The notes under the pieces are model-generated. The model was not told where the DNA came from. It was given only the letters and a program-made list of their open reading frames with translations, and made no database searches. Below, one piece after another: positions 1 through 12,475 of a DNA stretch of 64,000 bases. The DNA comes from Orobanche coerulescens (Eukaryota > Streptophyta > Magnoliopsida > Lamiales > Orobanchaceae): positions 121,887,501 to 121,951,500 of the forward strand of contig CM065804.1 of the NCBI GenBank assembly GCA_033398695.1. The letters run 5' to 3'. The position numbers and the translations under genes are program-made. Within the stretch, counting starts at the first letter, position 1. Every line of letters starts with the position of its first letter.

Positions 1-1097
1 TTAATCCAAAATGGGTCAAACGACTGCCAAATGGCTCCTAATTCGAAACACAACATTCTTACAGCTGAATAACGTGAAGAGTGTATCCGTAATTATGTCT
101 CACCCAGACTCGGCTAAATTAAAATGTAGAGTTCTAACGGTTATATAAATCTTAACCCGTTAATCATATAATATGATACGTTTTAGGTTCAAGGTCTGGC
201 TAATCACTCAGCCTAGTTTTCTCGTCAATCGAACCTTTTCTATTCGCTGGAATGCCAGGCAAGTACTTTGATTACGTTTGATGTACTCCGTGTGAATGAA
301 TATGTGAAAAATGTGTTTTTTCTGTGAAATGTGGGAATATCAGAAAATGTGATTTTAGAAAGTGGTGATTTCTGTAGTTTGTGACGTGTGTAATCAGCGG
401 GAGTGTGAAATTGTGAATATTCAGTATCATTGCGCATTGACATGAAATAATATGTCATAAACATGCATTGCGAAGCGAAAAGCGAAAAATCCAAGTAAGT
501 GACTTGGGTTGGCCAAAAGATCCGAGCGAAATGGGCCAGTGTGCGTGAGTCATGACATGCATGGGAATTGCATCACATTGCACATAAAATAATGATGATT
601 GTGGTATTGTATTCCAGAATATATGTGATGGCAGTGTGATTTTGATGTTTATTCATTTGTAGTACATATTCATGAATCGTTGTACTTGCACTGACTATTT
701 TGCTGACCCCTTCGGGGGTGAATATACTTGTTGTGTATTCAGGTGCAGGTCTTAATGGCGAACCAGTGCAGGAAGGACACGAGGATGGCAAGCAACACTG
801 ATATCATGCACTATTTTGAGTATGTGGTTGTACTGTTGAGAACCGAGTTGTGTTTTGCCTTATGCTCACGCGAGTACTGTCGGGTAATGTCAGTTGTTTG
901 TGGTTCAGTCATTTTGATGATGTTATTGTGTTAGTTGAAGTCCCACAGGATATTGTTTTGGTGAGTGCTGAAATGTATATGGTTGAAGTTGAGTAATGTC
1001 AATGCATGTGTGAATTTGTATTGGTTTCGGCCTGGTAGATTCTCAAAAAAAAAATCTACGACACTGTAATATCTCTGTAAATCATGGGTGCGTTACA
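1..1097 (+). mobile_element. Element F, 5' LTR (right part only)
   Basis: This stretch is repeated at 6085-7184 and ends in the same GCGTTACA terminus, followed at once by a primer-binding site, so it is the right-hand part of the 5' LTR of a + strand element whose start lies before the window. In the first ~216 bp I counted 16 differences from the 3' copy, which indicates an old insertion. Short ORFs inside are LTR noise and are not called. Confidence 0.88.
706..719 (+). other. Hairpin with TTCG loop in F 5' LTR
   Basis: ACCCC-TTCG-GGGGT is a perfect 5-bp stem with a TTCG loop. It is followed about 20 bp later by a T-rich stretch and TTCAGGTGCAGG. The 3' LTR copy at 6787-6800 has a substitution that weakens the stem. 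Comparable GACCCC/GGGG modules occur in families A and C. Confidence 0.6.
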
Positions 1098-1102
1098 GAT
1101 TG

Positions 1103-1114
1103 TGGTGTCGGAGC
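1103..1114 (+). other. Primer-binding site of F
   Basis: TGGTGTCGGAGC starts five bases after the LTR end and matches the initiator-Met tRNA 3' end complement (TGGTATCAGAGC) with two transitions. Confidence 0.75.
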
Positions 1115-4100
1115 GTAGGTTTATGGATACCTAGGCTGATGGTGTTTTGGGCCGGTCAAACTTGAGTCGGTCGTCTGTTTATGATATCACTGGGTTTCTG
1201 CTACCTCGTGCGACCTGCGCTGTAAGTTCCTCTGATCCCCAAATTTTTTTAAAATTATTTTAGTTCTGAACATATGGATTTTAAGTCCTTCTTGTAAGCC
1301 GTATTTTGTTGGGGCTGTGTTCATTATCTTATGATCTTATCAGAACCCTGCGGGAAACCAGAGTAATCTGTTTATATTTCTTTGAACTAGGTCCATTAAT
1401 TTTCCTTCGTGTATATGTTTGTGTAACTTGAGCCTACCAGCATATGGAGATGGTAAGTCTCTCGATTATAAGTCCCTCATAGTTGTGCGGTAATTGTGTG
1501 ATGCTGATTCGATCAACCCTGGCCGAGGGGCTAGAACTTGTGGGTGGTATTAGGGTTTTGAGATGTACATTGCGTATGCGGTCCGGGTGAAAATAGTTAT
1601 ACAGTGTATTTTGGAAAATTAGGAATATTTTCGATTCCTATATTCTTTTAAGAATGATATTTTTTAAGTATCAATTTTAACCGTTGCGGGAGTATGTTTA
1701 AAGTGGGGTTTGAAACTCTTTCAAATAGAGAAAACCTACGATGTAATATCGTTATATCAACGAGTAAGTATTCGGTGGAAAATCTCTTCTTTTCGATTAA
1801 ACAAGTAGTAGAAGAAGAAGGATCTTCATTTTATCTAAGTTCCAAGAAATTTTTGGAAACATTTCGGAGTATAGACGTCTTCGAAAATGTTAAAAATATA
1901 GATTGTGGGTGCGTCATTTAAAAATGATTTCAAAATCGACATGTAAAATAAAGCCTCCTCTTGCAATAAGAGTAAAGTAACTACGAGTTTGGGCAAAACA
2001 TAGCTCGCCCTCTTATTTTGGTGGTACCACTGTCATAAGTTGTGGGATTGTGTGTCGTGTTTGGACATGCGTTTGGTTGCAATTCAGATTGTTGCGTGTT
2101 TGTTGTCTTAGTGGGGGTATGGTTGTGATGGTGAATTTTGGTTTTTATAAGTATAACACGCGTTATTGTGCTGTATTGGCACATGCTGCCTTGTGGATAG
2201 CACACGCTAACCTGTCCGGCATATAAATCGGACAGCAATTGTGATTTATCATTTCCGCTCTTTTCCTTTTCTCCGCGGGTGACACCATAATGTGAATCGA
2301 AAGCGACTATTGTTCGTGATCTTGTCCAATTTTGTTCCGTTTAAAGGTGTTTTGGAGTATAACATTATCTAATCTATTGCTCCTCGTCGGATCGTGGCAA
2401 TTCCGTGATTTTCTTGGGCTAACAATTTTGAAGATTTTGTTCTTGATCTCATCTTTAACCCGATTCTGATGAATTAATTGATGTTGAATGTTGTTGTTGG
2501 TCATGTCATATGAATGGTATATCCACAACTCTGACTTGTTCAACTCGGTTGACGATTCTAAAGATGCTGAGGAACCACGAATAATTAACGTTCGATCAAA
2601 TGTCCATAAACTATCGGTGGACAAAGAAAATGATCAAGGGGTGTCCCGTACCCCAGATGATGGCAGGTGATGCTTTCATAAAACATCGGAATTGTTGATG
2701 CTTCCGACAATTGTGGTTTTGATTCTCTTTATCTTCTTGCCTTTATCTCTAACTTGGTAGTTCTACGTATTGAGGACAAAAATCCCTTTGAGGGAGAGAA
2801 GAGTATAATAATCGGGATTCTTGCGCTTGTACATTGTAGGGCCTTGGACCCTTATGGTTGACTCTGTTGTTTCGCTACAGAACTTGTGAGTTCAGTGGTA
2901 CTGCGATGATTGGCTTGATGTCTGCGCCTATCGCAATTGTGGTTTCCGTCATGTATTGGTTTCAAGATCTCATTGTACAATCCCATTTTCGTTGAATATT
3001 GAACCATATTCCCTTGGAAACTTATGATCCCACCCGAGTAGACTATATCTGATCATGTTGTGCATTGCTTTGATTTCAACCTGTGCCTTTAACTAAATCA
3101 CGTCACTACCGAGAAATTCTCGTGATGTGAGTAGTCATTTCGCATTCATCAGAATGCTCAGAGATTTGGTCATTCAACCTTATGAAGTTGCTTGTCATAT
3201 TATTACCTCATTTTGACTTCTATATGTTTCCATTCTATCGACTCACTTATGTTCGCTGATACCTGCTGAATGTGTTCTGTTCTTCAGTCTTTACCGTTCG
3301 AACGAGTTGTGACATTGTTTCGGATTAGTCCATTTACAGTTGTGACTTTTCCCAAGTTTGGTACAACCCTTGTGAGTCCTATGCAAAGTGGATATCTTGT
3401 AATTCTTACCAGCCCATTTAATGTCTTGAGCTGAGGCGTGAACTACGGAGTTGTTTGATTATTGTCATCCCGATTAAGGTTGTTCGATCGTTGTGGTTCG
3501 ATTGTTGTTGCTCGATCACACATCGTGATTATCGAACGTCTGATTTCCTTAAGATTCGGGTACTCGTCCCAGTAAGTCATCTTCCAAACCTTTGAGGTTG
3601 TTAGAATTATATACTTGTTCAGCATAAAGATCTCATTTGATTATTGTACTATTTGGATGACATGGAGTTTGTGTTCGCCGTTGGCAGCAGATAAAGTGTG
3701 TCATCTAAAGTTTGCTTTACCTTGATTGTTTCATGTCTTAGGTTTTGGGATGAAACTTATTCCAAAAGGAACAGATGTAATAATTTTATTTCCGTGTTAA
3801 TTCCTTTTCTATTGATCTATTTTCATTTATTCGGTGCGCTAGTCTCGACGATCAACATATGAGAGATGGTCATCGTGTCTTGACAACAAGTGGGAGTACC
3901 GAGAGTCCATGAGTGCATCTTTGGGCTTGATCAATATTTTGGTCGTATTCGTACCATAGGTTAACTCGATCCTTATCAGGTATCCTTGCGAGTCTATCAC
4001 TAAGATATTTTTTTTTATATTATCATTGTTGTGCAAGATATAATTAACAGTAGATGACGGCGCCCCCATAATAGTGGCTACTAGAAACAACTGTAGCACC

Positions 4101-4195
4101 GCTAGTGCCGCCGACTTATGATCGGTTTGATATGTATATAAGGCCCTGAGGGGTATTCCCATAGTAAACTTAAGGCGCTAACCGAGAAGAAGCAG

Positions 4196-4661
4196 TTGAA
4201 TGATCTTGTAAGTATGGATCCTACTAAACATACCGGTTGCTTAGAGCATATCAATTATCTAGAGGCCGTAGCACAATTTTATCGGGACGCGAGTCAGACT
4301 GCGCAGGAGGCAGCTGCACGAAGTTTTCCCGAATCAATGAGAGAGATCAATGTGCGAATTTCCTTTCCCTCGTGGTTGAGAGAAATGCGAACGCGAGCAT
4401 GCTGTGCAATTAGAAGATCAGTTGGCTGCAGTACGGCGTACTCTTCGAGAGAGGGAGGCACAGTATACCCAGGCGAGAGAGGCCCTGCAGGATCAAGTCC
4501 AGCAAGAGAGGCCGATGATACGGGCCAATGCTGAGGAGATCCTTGCTATCCTCCCAGCAGCCCCAATTCCTATTGCAGAAGTCGAATAGGATCCCGAGGG
4601 AGATCCCGAGGAGGACCCAGAAGAAGAGGTCGAAGACAACTCTGTTGTCGTTAACCCATGA
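4196..4661 (+). pseudogene. F remnant ORF with coiled-coil and acidic tail
   Basis: Three overlapping frames together give a protein-like stretch. A helical N part (LEAVAQFYRDASQTAQEAAA) is followed, after a frameshift near 4400, by a charged coiled-coil-like part (QLEDQLAAVRRTLRERE) and, past an in-frame TAG at 4587, by an acidic tail rich in DPEEDPEEE that stops at 4659-4661. It is the last coding-like stretch before the 3' LTR. I do not recognise the family; position and composition are similar to the remnant in element G (56734-57448). It could be a gag derivative, but no CCHC motif is present. Confidence 0.4.
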
Positions 4662-4826
4662 GCTATGCTTAATGGGGCATGCTGTGTATCGATATTTTCT
4701 TATAAACATGTACTGATGTAATGTTTACGGTTTAAGGATAAAATTATTCATGGAGGTGATCTATAACCCGGATGTATTTCATCAATCTTCTCCTTGTTTC
4801 AAGTTTCGAGGACGAAACTTCTTTGT

Positions 4827-4840
4827 AGGAGGGAAGGGTG
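4827..4840 (+). other. Polypurine tract of F
   Basis: A purine run (AGGAGGGAAGGG) lies directly before the 3' LTR and after the TTTCGAGGACGAAACTT signature common before the tract of plant Ty3/gypsy elements. Confidence 0.8.
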
Positions 4841-5077
4841 TGATACCCCGTAGCAAATAAACCAGGTGATTTTATATTTTGTGAAACGTCGCAGAAATTC
4901 GGTTATCGTGTTGGAGTTGAGAACTATGTCGCTCGTGTTGTTTAGAGTGACGAACTTGGGTTTTTGTAATTGCGGGATGGTACTATATATTTTATATGTG
5001 ATATTTTGTACGTCACCGTCGTGTCAACATCCATCGGGATGAGATTGATATAATAATCCGGATAATTATAATATTAC

Positions 5078-5165
5078 ATGTATATATATATATATATATT
5101 ATTAGTAATGTGTATATATATGTATATATACACGTATACATATATGTTATATATAGAGAGAGAGA
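5078..5165. repeat. (TA)n-rich tract
   Basis: Alternating TA/TG sequence inside the F 3' LTR, ending in TATATATAGAGAGAG. It may include the LTR TATA box, but the low complexity prevents choosing one. Confidence 0.75.
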
Positions 5166-5370
5166 GTCTGTAAACCGCCTCACCCAAAAGAAAGAAAGGA
5201 AAAAGGAAAAAGAAAAAGAAAAGAAAAGAAAAGGGATAAGATTAAGGAGAGAGAGAGAGAGAGATAGAGAGAGAGAGAAAAGCAGAACGAAAACAGGAAG
5301 AAAGAAAAAAAAAAGAAAGAAAGAAGAAAAAAGAGACAGGGAAGGAGACGAAAGACGGAGAGGATTTCTG
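5155..5370. repeat. GA-rich low-complexity tract
   Basis: A purine-only stretch of GAGA and GAAAG runs inside the F 3' LTR. The ORFs it generates on both strands are repeat translations, not genes. Confidence 0.85.
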
Positions 5371-5648
5371 AGGTAAAATTTATCAATTTATATATCGATT
5401 TGTTCGTCTCAATTAGTAGATCATGATTCTATATTTAGTTTTTCAAACCGAGGCCGGAATAGCCGGAACGGGGCCAAAACCGCCGCTCGGCATTGGGTCC
5501 TCGTACGGCCGTTTGGGCTGTCGGAACTTGAAACCGTTTACACCGTTAGGGAGCCCTCTTGACGAGCTTCATCCTTCTAGTTTTAGTTTTCAGATTCGGT
5601 CGAGTTTTATAGTATTTGTTGTGTGTGCGTGAAACGTATCTGGATGTG

Positions 5649-5790
5649 TCTTGTGCGTGCGGGTGTATGTGTGTGTGTACTGTGTAGGTGCTGTGTGTGC
5701 GTGTGTGGGTGTGTATATGTGTGTTTGTGTGCGTGTGTGTGTGTGTTCATGTGTGTGAGTGTGTGCGTGTTGTGTGCCGATGTGAGTTGA
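5649..5790. repeat. (TG)n-rich tract
   Basis: Interrupted TG microsatellite inside the F 3' LTR. Confidence 0.85.
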
Positions 5791-7184
5791 GAAGTGGGTA
5801 TGAGTACGGGCGTGCCGATTTGAGATATAAGTGTGTTGTTACGTGTAATAATGGTATTAGCCGATGTTAAAGAAGCTTCAGGTGAGGTTACGATAGACGG
5901 GAGACGTGAAAACGACTATTTGATAGTCATATAAAGTTTTGGGGTAGAAAACATAAATTTTGAAAACCCAGGACTATGCCATTTGAGAATTTGAAATAAA
6001 GTTGGACTTGATTGAAGTTTTCTAAATCCTCAATTTGACCCAATACTTTAATATTTTCTTTAAAAGTGTATAACCTTCTTGGTTTTAATCCAAAATGAGT
6101 CAAACGACTGCCAAATGGCTCCTAATTCGAAACACAACATTCTTACACCCGAATAACGCGCAAAGTGTGTCCGTAATTATGTCTCACCCAGACTCGGCTA
6201 AATTAGAATGTAGAGTTCTAATGGTTATATAAATCTTAAACCCGTTAATGATATAATATGATCCGTTTTAAGTTGAAGGTCTGGCTAATCGCCCAGCCTA
6301 GTTTTCTCGTCAATCGAACCTTTTCCATTCACTGGAATGCTAGGCAAGTACTTTGGTTATGTTTGATGTACTTCGTGTGAATGAATATGTGAAAAATGTG
6401 TTTTCTGTGAAATGTGGGAATATCAGAAAATGTTATTTTAGAAAGTGGTGATTTCTGTGGTTTGTGACGTATGTAATCAGCGGGAGTGTGAAATTGCGAA
6501 TATTCAGTATCATTGCGCATTGACATGAAATAATGTCATAAACATGCATTGCGAAGCGAAAAGCGAAAAATCCAAGTAAGCGACTTGGGTTGGCCAAGAG
6601 AGCCGAGCGAGATGGGCCCGTGTGCGTGAGTCATGGCATGCATGGGAATTGCATCACATTGCACATTAAATAATGATGATTGTGGTATTGTATTCCAGAC
6701 TATATGTGATGGCAGTGTGATTTGGATGTTTATTCATTTGTAGTATATATTCATGAATCGTTGTACTTGCACCCGCTGTTTTGCTGACCCCTTCGGGTGT
6801 GAATATACTTGTGTATTCAGGTGCAGGTCCTAATGGCGAAACAGTGCAGGAAGGACACGAGGATGGTGAGCAACACTAATATCATGCACTATTTTGAGTA
6901 TGTGGTCGTACTATTGAGAACCGAGTTGTGTTTTTCCTTGTGCTCGCACGTGTACTGTCGGGTAATGTCGGTTGTTTGTGGTTCAGTCATTTTGATGATG
7001 TTATTGTGTCAGTTGGAGTCCCACATGACAATGTTTTGTTGAGTGCTGAAATGTATATGGTTGAAGGTGAGTACTGTCAATGCATGTGTTAATTTGTATT
7101 GGTTTCGGCCTGGTAGATTCTCAAAAAAAAAAAAAAAAGAATCTACGACACTGTAATATCTTTGTAAATCACGGGGGCGTTACA

Positions 7185-8111
7185 AGGATGCTGGAATATA
7201 CTTCCCCAATGGAGCTTGGGTGAAAATTAGATGAACCCTCAACTTGAGAACTACTCCCGTCTCTAAGAGAAGAGAAAAGAGGTGAGGAAATGTCTACAAA
7301 TCGACCCCTGCCAGTTTCTAAACTGACCGATGTTACGGACATAACATCCCATACATATGGCCGTAACTTGCTCTATGGAAGAATATGGACAACAACTACG
7401 AAGCCCACTTACGAACGTATAATTAAAATGTTACTGCCGTAACATTTACTACGACTATAACTCATACATCGTACGCCCGTAAGTTTCTACTGGATCTAAT
7501 ACAGGAAAACGTAGCTGTGTTACGGCCAAACGATGAAGAATATACGGCCGTAACTCTCGAATATTACGGTCATAACTGTCATGTCTTACCGCTGTAACGT
7601 GCTTCTGGCAGCAGATATGAGTAAAACAATAGCTCGTCGACAATCGAACGGAGAGTACAAAGGCATACCAACGGATACACGAAGATTTTCTCCATATGAG
7701 ACAATTACAACATCCATCACATGACCTCGGTCATCCAGTGCTCGGAATAAACGAATATCGACACTAATGCCCAATAAAATATGAATTTACAAAATGACCC
7801 CATCCTTCGAAAATCTAGATTCGAGGTTAAAATATCATTCTCAGAAAGTGGTAACATATCGAGAAATATTAAAGGAACTCGAAGGAGTAACAAAACATCC
7901 TATTAGAATGAGATTCATGAGAATCGAGCCTCAACGCGGAAAAGTTACACACTAAGTAAAATCTCATAAAAACAACCCCAAAATTCGTCTGGGTGGTCTT
8001 GGAGGCAGAACAAAATAGTTTTAGAATCCTAAAATGATTACAAACGAGCCGAGCGAAATGAAAATATAATAAAAATAGAAGTTACTAAAAATAGAAAGTG
8101 CGGATATTACA
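7185..8111 (-). mobile_element. Element B, 3' LTR (cut by F on the left)
   Basis: The LTR starts, on the minus strand, TGTAATATCCGC at 8111, and is preceded there by a purine tract and integrase sequence. F removes its left part from view. It matches 35704-36279 joined to 53378-53727. Confidence 0.82.
7330..7605. repeat. Array of TTACGGCCGTAA-like palindromes in B U3
   Basis: Repeated partial palindromes of the form TTACGGCCGTAA lie about 510-780 bp from the LTR start. The second B LTR has the better-preserved copy (35850-36115). Many CpGs here appear mutated to CA or TG. Confidence 0.6.
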
Positions 8112-8124
8112 TTCTCTTCCCCTA
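8112..8124 (-). other. Polypurine tract of B
   Basis: On the minus strand TAGGGGAAGAGAA directly precedes the LTR start and follows a GGACGAAAC signature. Confidence 0.7.
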
Positions 8125-8711
8125 AAAACAAGTTTCGTCCTGAAACATACAAGGTAAATAACTCGAGGTATCTCGCCTTCATAGTATCCTCCATTTCCCA
8201 TGTCACTTCCTCTGATTCGTGTCTCGACCATTGCACTTTAACCAACGGGACAGTTTTATGCCTAAGTTGCTTAATCCGACGCTCCAAAATCTGAATCGGT
8301 CTCTCCTCAAAAGTGATTTTAGACCCAGTTCAATCTCTCCAAAATCGATAACATGGCTAGGATCCGGTACATACTTCGTAAGCTGAGAAACATGGAATAT
8401 GTTATGCACATGGCTCAAGGACGGTGGAAAGCCCAACCGATATGCAAGATCTCCAATTCTCTCTAAAACCTCAAACAGTCCAATATATCTTGGGCTAAGT
8501 TTACCCTTCCGACTGAAGAAGTAAGCTCCCCGAGTCGGCGACACCTTCAGTAAAACATGATCTCCAATCTCAAACTCTAACGGACAGCCATGCATGTCGG
8601 CATATGATTTTGTCGACTCTGGGCTGTTAGCAATCTATCACGAATCAATGCATTCGTATCTCTTGTTTCGATTACCATATCTGGTTCCATGCCAATCAGT
8701 TCGGATGCATC
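8125..8711 (-). pseudogene. B integrase C-terminus and chromodomain remnant
   Basis: Read leftward from 8711, the translation gives the post-catalytic integrase region: a LIGMEPDMV segment, TAQSRQ, then the LEFEIGDHVLLKVSPTRG and GKLSPRYIGLFEVLERIGDL blocks, then NIFHVSQL. A frameshift near 8290 leads to the chromodomain-type tail (LERRIKQLRHKTVPLVKVQW, EEVTWE). These are hallmarks of plant chromovirus (Tekay/Del-like) integrase C-termini. The catalytic core is missing because C inserted at 8712 and a deletion removed the rest. Nonfunctional. Confidence 0.9.
8707..8711. repeat. Left target-site duplication of element C (GCATC)
   Basis: The five bases before the C 5' LTR start lie inside B integrase sequence. 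The right-hand duplicate is absent because of a deletion ending at 34360. Confidence 0.5.
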
Positions 8712-8989
8712 TGTAATACCCGAATTTTCAGTATAAATTTTTCGCATTATTTTATCTGATGTATATTGTATAGCTTGGTGTCTATACAGTATGAATAAAA
8801 TAAATTGAGAACTGAGACAGTCGTATTTGTATAATTGTCGTATTTGGTAGACAACTACATTTGAGGATATCGTATATCATGTTGTTTTAATTTTTGATAT
8901 CGGGTATATCATATGAGAATATTATTGGATCCAGTATCTCTATTCAGTATGCCGTATGTTTGTATTATGTATGTCGAGATGTCGGACAC

Positions 8990-9565
8990 GAATAGTTGCA
9001 TTTTGGCCAAGTACATAAGGCCATTACGTACGCTAAGCTTAAGGAATTACGTACGCTAAATTCTATGTTTTACATACGATATGCATAAGGCATTACGTAC
9101 GTAACAAGAGGAATCAGATAGGTGGTCCCGTGGTCGGTAGCTTTCGGCACAGATGTGGACATGTGAGTCAACGGATGGATTTACGTACGCTATATAGGGT
9201 GTATTACGTATGTAATACGAGTATATTACTGTAGCAAGTCAACGTACGTATTACGTACGCAATGGATTAAGTGTTACGTACGTTAGGAGCAGCGGGCCGA
9301 GTCGTGGCCGAGGACTCGCTGGATGGCCGATCACGGTCGGCAGTGACTCGCAGGGATGGCCGATCATGTCGGCAGTGACTCGCTTGGTGTAAGGACTGGA
9401 CGATAACGGTCGTAAGGGTGCGGCCGGTTACGGCTGTAAGGGCCTATTACGTGCGTAAGCTTGTGCCGGTTACGTACGTAAGGGTGTCGGTCAAACTGGG
9501 TAGATTGTTTTCAAGGCTAATTACGTACGTAAGGAAGCTGCCAGTTATGTATGTAAGGGTGTCAG
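8990..9565. repeat. Array of TTACGTACGTAA palindromes in C U3
   Basis: About a dozen units of the TTACGTACG(T/C) type are spread over ~570 bp, ending in GTTACGGCYGTAAGG and GTTACGTACGTAAGG units. It lies immediately upstream of the TATA position. Equivalent arrays are at 31170-31700 and, in C2, at 60985-61540. Confidence 0.75.
9141..9172 (+). promoter_or_regulatory. Conserved U3 block with W-box (C 5' LTR)
   Basis: CTTTCGGC-N8-GGACA-N3-GAGTCAAC. The same block with the same spacing is at 31316-31347, 61112-61143, and on the minus strand at 42491-42522 and 49687-49718. The last part reads GTTGACTC on the other strand, which contains the WRKY W-box TTGACT; in this copy TGAGTCA is also a bZIP GCN4-type site. 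A regulatory role is inferred from conservation and position. Confidence 0.55.
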
Positions 9566-9575
9566 CAGGTCTCGG

Positions 9576-9584
9576 CTATATTAG
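9576..9584 (+). promoter_or_regulatory. Degenerate TATA box, C 5' LTR
   Basis: CTATATTAG stands where the 3' LTR (31720-31728) and C2 (61550-61558) have CTATATAAG, just after the palindrome array. Confidence 0.5.
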
Positions 9585-12142
9585 CCGGGGCGACGGGTCA
9601 TTTGATCATTTTTCATAATTTTTCCTCCTTCGCGATTTTTAGTAGGAATTGAAGGTTTTGAGCCTGAGATATCATGGAGCATCAGTTTTTGGAAGTTGGA
9701 TTCGTGTTTAACATCTTCTTCCGCCCGGATCGAAGGTAAGAACACCTAAACTCTTGGGTTTGGAAATTTTTGGAGTTTCTTGGTGTTTTGGCCGATTTGA
9801 TTCGTTTTAATCCTGATTATTGATGGAACTTTGTTGTATTGTCGGAATCATTCACTACTCTTGAAGTTTTGTGGAATAAATTCGAGTATTTATTCGTTAA
9901 ATGATTGAATTGGACTATGCACCTTAAGTGTTCGATAAAATGCCTCAATGAGTAGAACATGGGAAATTCTACATGTTTTCGTATGAATGGTGATTGAATT
10001 GATATTGTTGTGATGATTCTTGGTAATTACGGGAATTTTGTTAAGGGAAGATAATGAATTGATGATCAAATGCCTTGATTATGTTGTTGTGATTATGAAA
10101 TCGTAGTATTCTCGATGTTCTTGGTGGTTTGTTGCGATTCATGATGTTATGAGAAGTATATGTTGAAGAACATGATTATATAAACCTTGAATTGTGAATA
10201 AGGATTGTTTAAATGTTAGAACACATCGGATTATGTCGTTTGAGGATTTTGAATGTGATTTCAGAATAAGTTTTGTTCTTAAGGAACTCTTGGATTATAT
10301 GAATTGCTGAACATGTTTAAGAGGTGTTGGTGTTTTGGATATGAATATCGAATAGTCATATCTAGAACTAACTTATGTGTTTTGGTACAATATTCGTATA
10401 GGAATACGAATATGGTTCCGGGTTTGATAAGATTATGATTCACTTTTGAGTTTGAGAATTCATACATATTGAACAAGTGTTCAGTTCGGATAATGGAGTT
10501 ATTTGACACCTTGGAATATGATTACCTATAATGTTGAACTAATTGGATCATCCGGATTGATGATGATAATCGGTAATTGATTTTTATTATGAATGTACAA
10601 GGAGGAAACTTGTAATCGTATTTAAGATTGAATTTGGAATCGGTAATGTTTAGACCCTTGTTATTGGTTTAGATTGATTATTGATATGATTATCGGATTA
10701 TGCATCGTGTTGTGATTTTGAGCTCATGATCAATTGATTTGGTTGTTCGGATTTGCGTTTTATCGGGATATTGTAGAACCGTTGTGTTTGTTGATCGGTT
10801 ATTGATTGTCATTTGTGATCATCGAGTTACGGCTTGTATTGTGGATATGAGTTCGTATTTGTTGAGTTGGATTATTTGGTTTTATCTATATGATCGAGGT
10901 TTCGTTGAACCGTTGAGTTTGTTGGTTGGGTATGTCGGTTATTGATTTTTATCGAATGTGTGTTAATCGGTTATTGCAATAGGTTGTGATGTTTTGATCG
11001 TGGATTATGATCATTGTGTTGCGGTTAAGGCTGAAGAGTTCGTAGATTGATTTTGGTCGGGGCTCAGGAGCTCGTAGACTAAGGCAATGGATTTTGGTAA
11101 CGGCTTCGTGGTATCGGTATCGAGGCAATTTATACTTGTTCAGTTATAATATTTAATGAATAATTTCGCTTTCATTTCATTTATAATTCATATAGCAATG
11201 ATATTATAAATATAAATTGTCGGGATGATGGTTTGTATATTGTGCTTTGGTTTGGGTTAAATCATAATGTATATGGTTTAAACGTGTTGGTAAATACGGA
11301 TATGTTAGTTGTATTTGGTCAGTGATATGGAATATCGGATATCGAGGATAGTTATCGTGTCGATATTGATGTCGGGACGGTGGTTTGTTGGTATAAATGG
11401 ACTATACCTATTTCGGGATTATTCGTATAACTGTGTATTCGTTATGGGATGTTGGTTCGTGGAAAGGGTATTGTCTTCGGCTTTGAGGTAATTTAAGTAT
11501 TGTTCAATTATGAAGATAATTATTATGTTGAGTTGTTGTATATGTTGTACGATGATATTTCGTATATTGGGATTCGTATTGATTATTTCGTTGAGAGATG
11601 ATGATCCCAGGGCTGATTGTATTGAGATCGTTGATCGTGTTGATCATTTGTCGGGGATGATGATCCCAGGATTGTTGTTTTGGATATTGATTAGTCGTGT
11701 CGACTTTTCTTTGTCAGTTTGTCTTGTTCACTTCGGTGAGTCTTTTGATCCTTATTGGATATGTGATTCTTTGAGTTTCGTTGTCATGTTGCATCGTGAC
11801 ATATCTGGAGTCATATCTGCATGCCGATTGGTTATTGTGTAGGATTTTTAGCCGGGCACATGATGGTTATGCGTGGATGTTTCCGCATTGAACCGTGCAC
11901 ACGAGACATAGTTCGTGAGGCTAATTAGGTACATGTCCCACGTATATCCTGGATTCCGTATACGGGGTGGACATGTGCACGGACACATTTCCGAATCGGG
12001 CGTACTGTGACGTCCATCTTTTGAGCCATATTGTTGGGTCGTTCATAGTCCATGTATGATTGGATATGTTCGACAGTTTGCGACTGGTTGTTCATACGCC
12101 CAAGGGGTATGTTCGATAGTTGGGGTTATTTCTTTGAGATCC

Positions 12143-12475
12143 ATTATTGTTGATCTTTTGGAGTTTACCTTGTTTAGGGTATTCTCGGTTATTGTTGATC
12201 CTTTGTTGATCGTTTGGAGTTTACCTTGTTGAGGGTATTCTCGTTTATTGTTGACCCTTTGTTGATCGTGTTTAGAGTTTACCTTGTTGAGGGTATTCTC
12301 GGTTATTGTTGATCTTTGTTGATCGTGTTAGAGTTTGCCATGTTGAGGGTATTCTCAGTTATTGTTGATCCTTGTTGATCGTGTTTGTAGTATACCATGT
12401 TGAGGGCACTCTCGGTTATCGTTGATTCTTTGTTGGTCATATTGGAGTTATCATGTCGATGATATTCTCGGTTGA
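12143..12475 (+). repeat. Tandem repeat, unit about 58 bp, in C LTR
   Basis: About six diverged units around TTATTGTTGATC, GTTTGGAGTTTACC and TTGAGGGTATTCTCGG. Fewer units remain in the 3' LTR (34207-34360), where the truncation falls inside the array. Confidence 0.8.

Larger units (their letters stand above)
1098..4840 (+). mobile_element. Element F internal region (non-autonomous)
   Basis: About 3.7 kb lies between the 5' LTR end with primer site and the polypurine tract. No gag zinc knuckle, protease DTG, RT (FxDD), RNase H or integrase signature is visible in any frame; ORFs are short and mutually inconsistent. The only stretch that looks protein-like is near 4196-4661. This is a non-autonomous or heavily decayed gypsy-type element that would depend on enzymes supplied by another element. 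Confidence 0.7.
4841..7184 (+). mobile_element. Element F, 3' LTR
   Basis: The LTR is about 2.34 kb, starts TGATACCCCG and ends GCGTTACA. Its right part (6085-7184) matches 1-1097. It holds three simple-sequence tracts (TA, GA and TG rich). The bases right of 7184 continue as element B (same sequence as from about 35704), so F inserted into the B LTR; the left target duplication is outside the window. Confidence 0.88.

Noticed and set aside
1694..1921. 75-codon ORF in F interior
   Set aside because: No family recognised, no neighbour in frame; left as part of the decayed interior.
5110..5386. ORFs on both strands in a GA-rich tract
   Set aside because: Translations of a simple repeat (Arg/Glu/Lys or Ser/Leu/Phe runs).
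8990..9565. Regularly spaced palindromes as a CRISPR-like array
   Set aside because: Units are short, irregularly spaced and diverged, and the context is a plant LTR.
11510..11842. ORF of 110 codons in the C LTR, present again at 33656-33985
   Set aside because: It is repeated only because LTRs are duplicates. No family resemblance, no start context, and AT-rich codon use like the surrounding noise.
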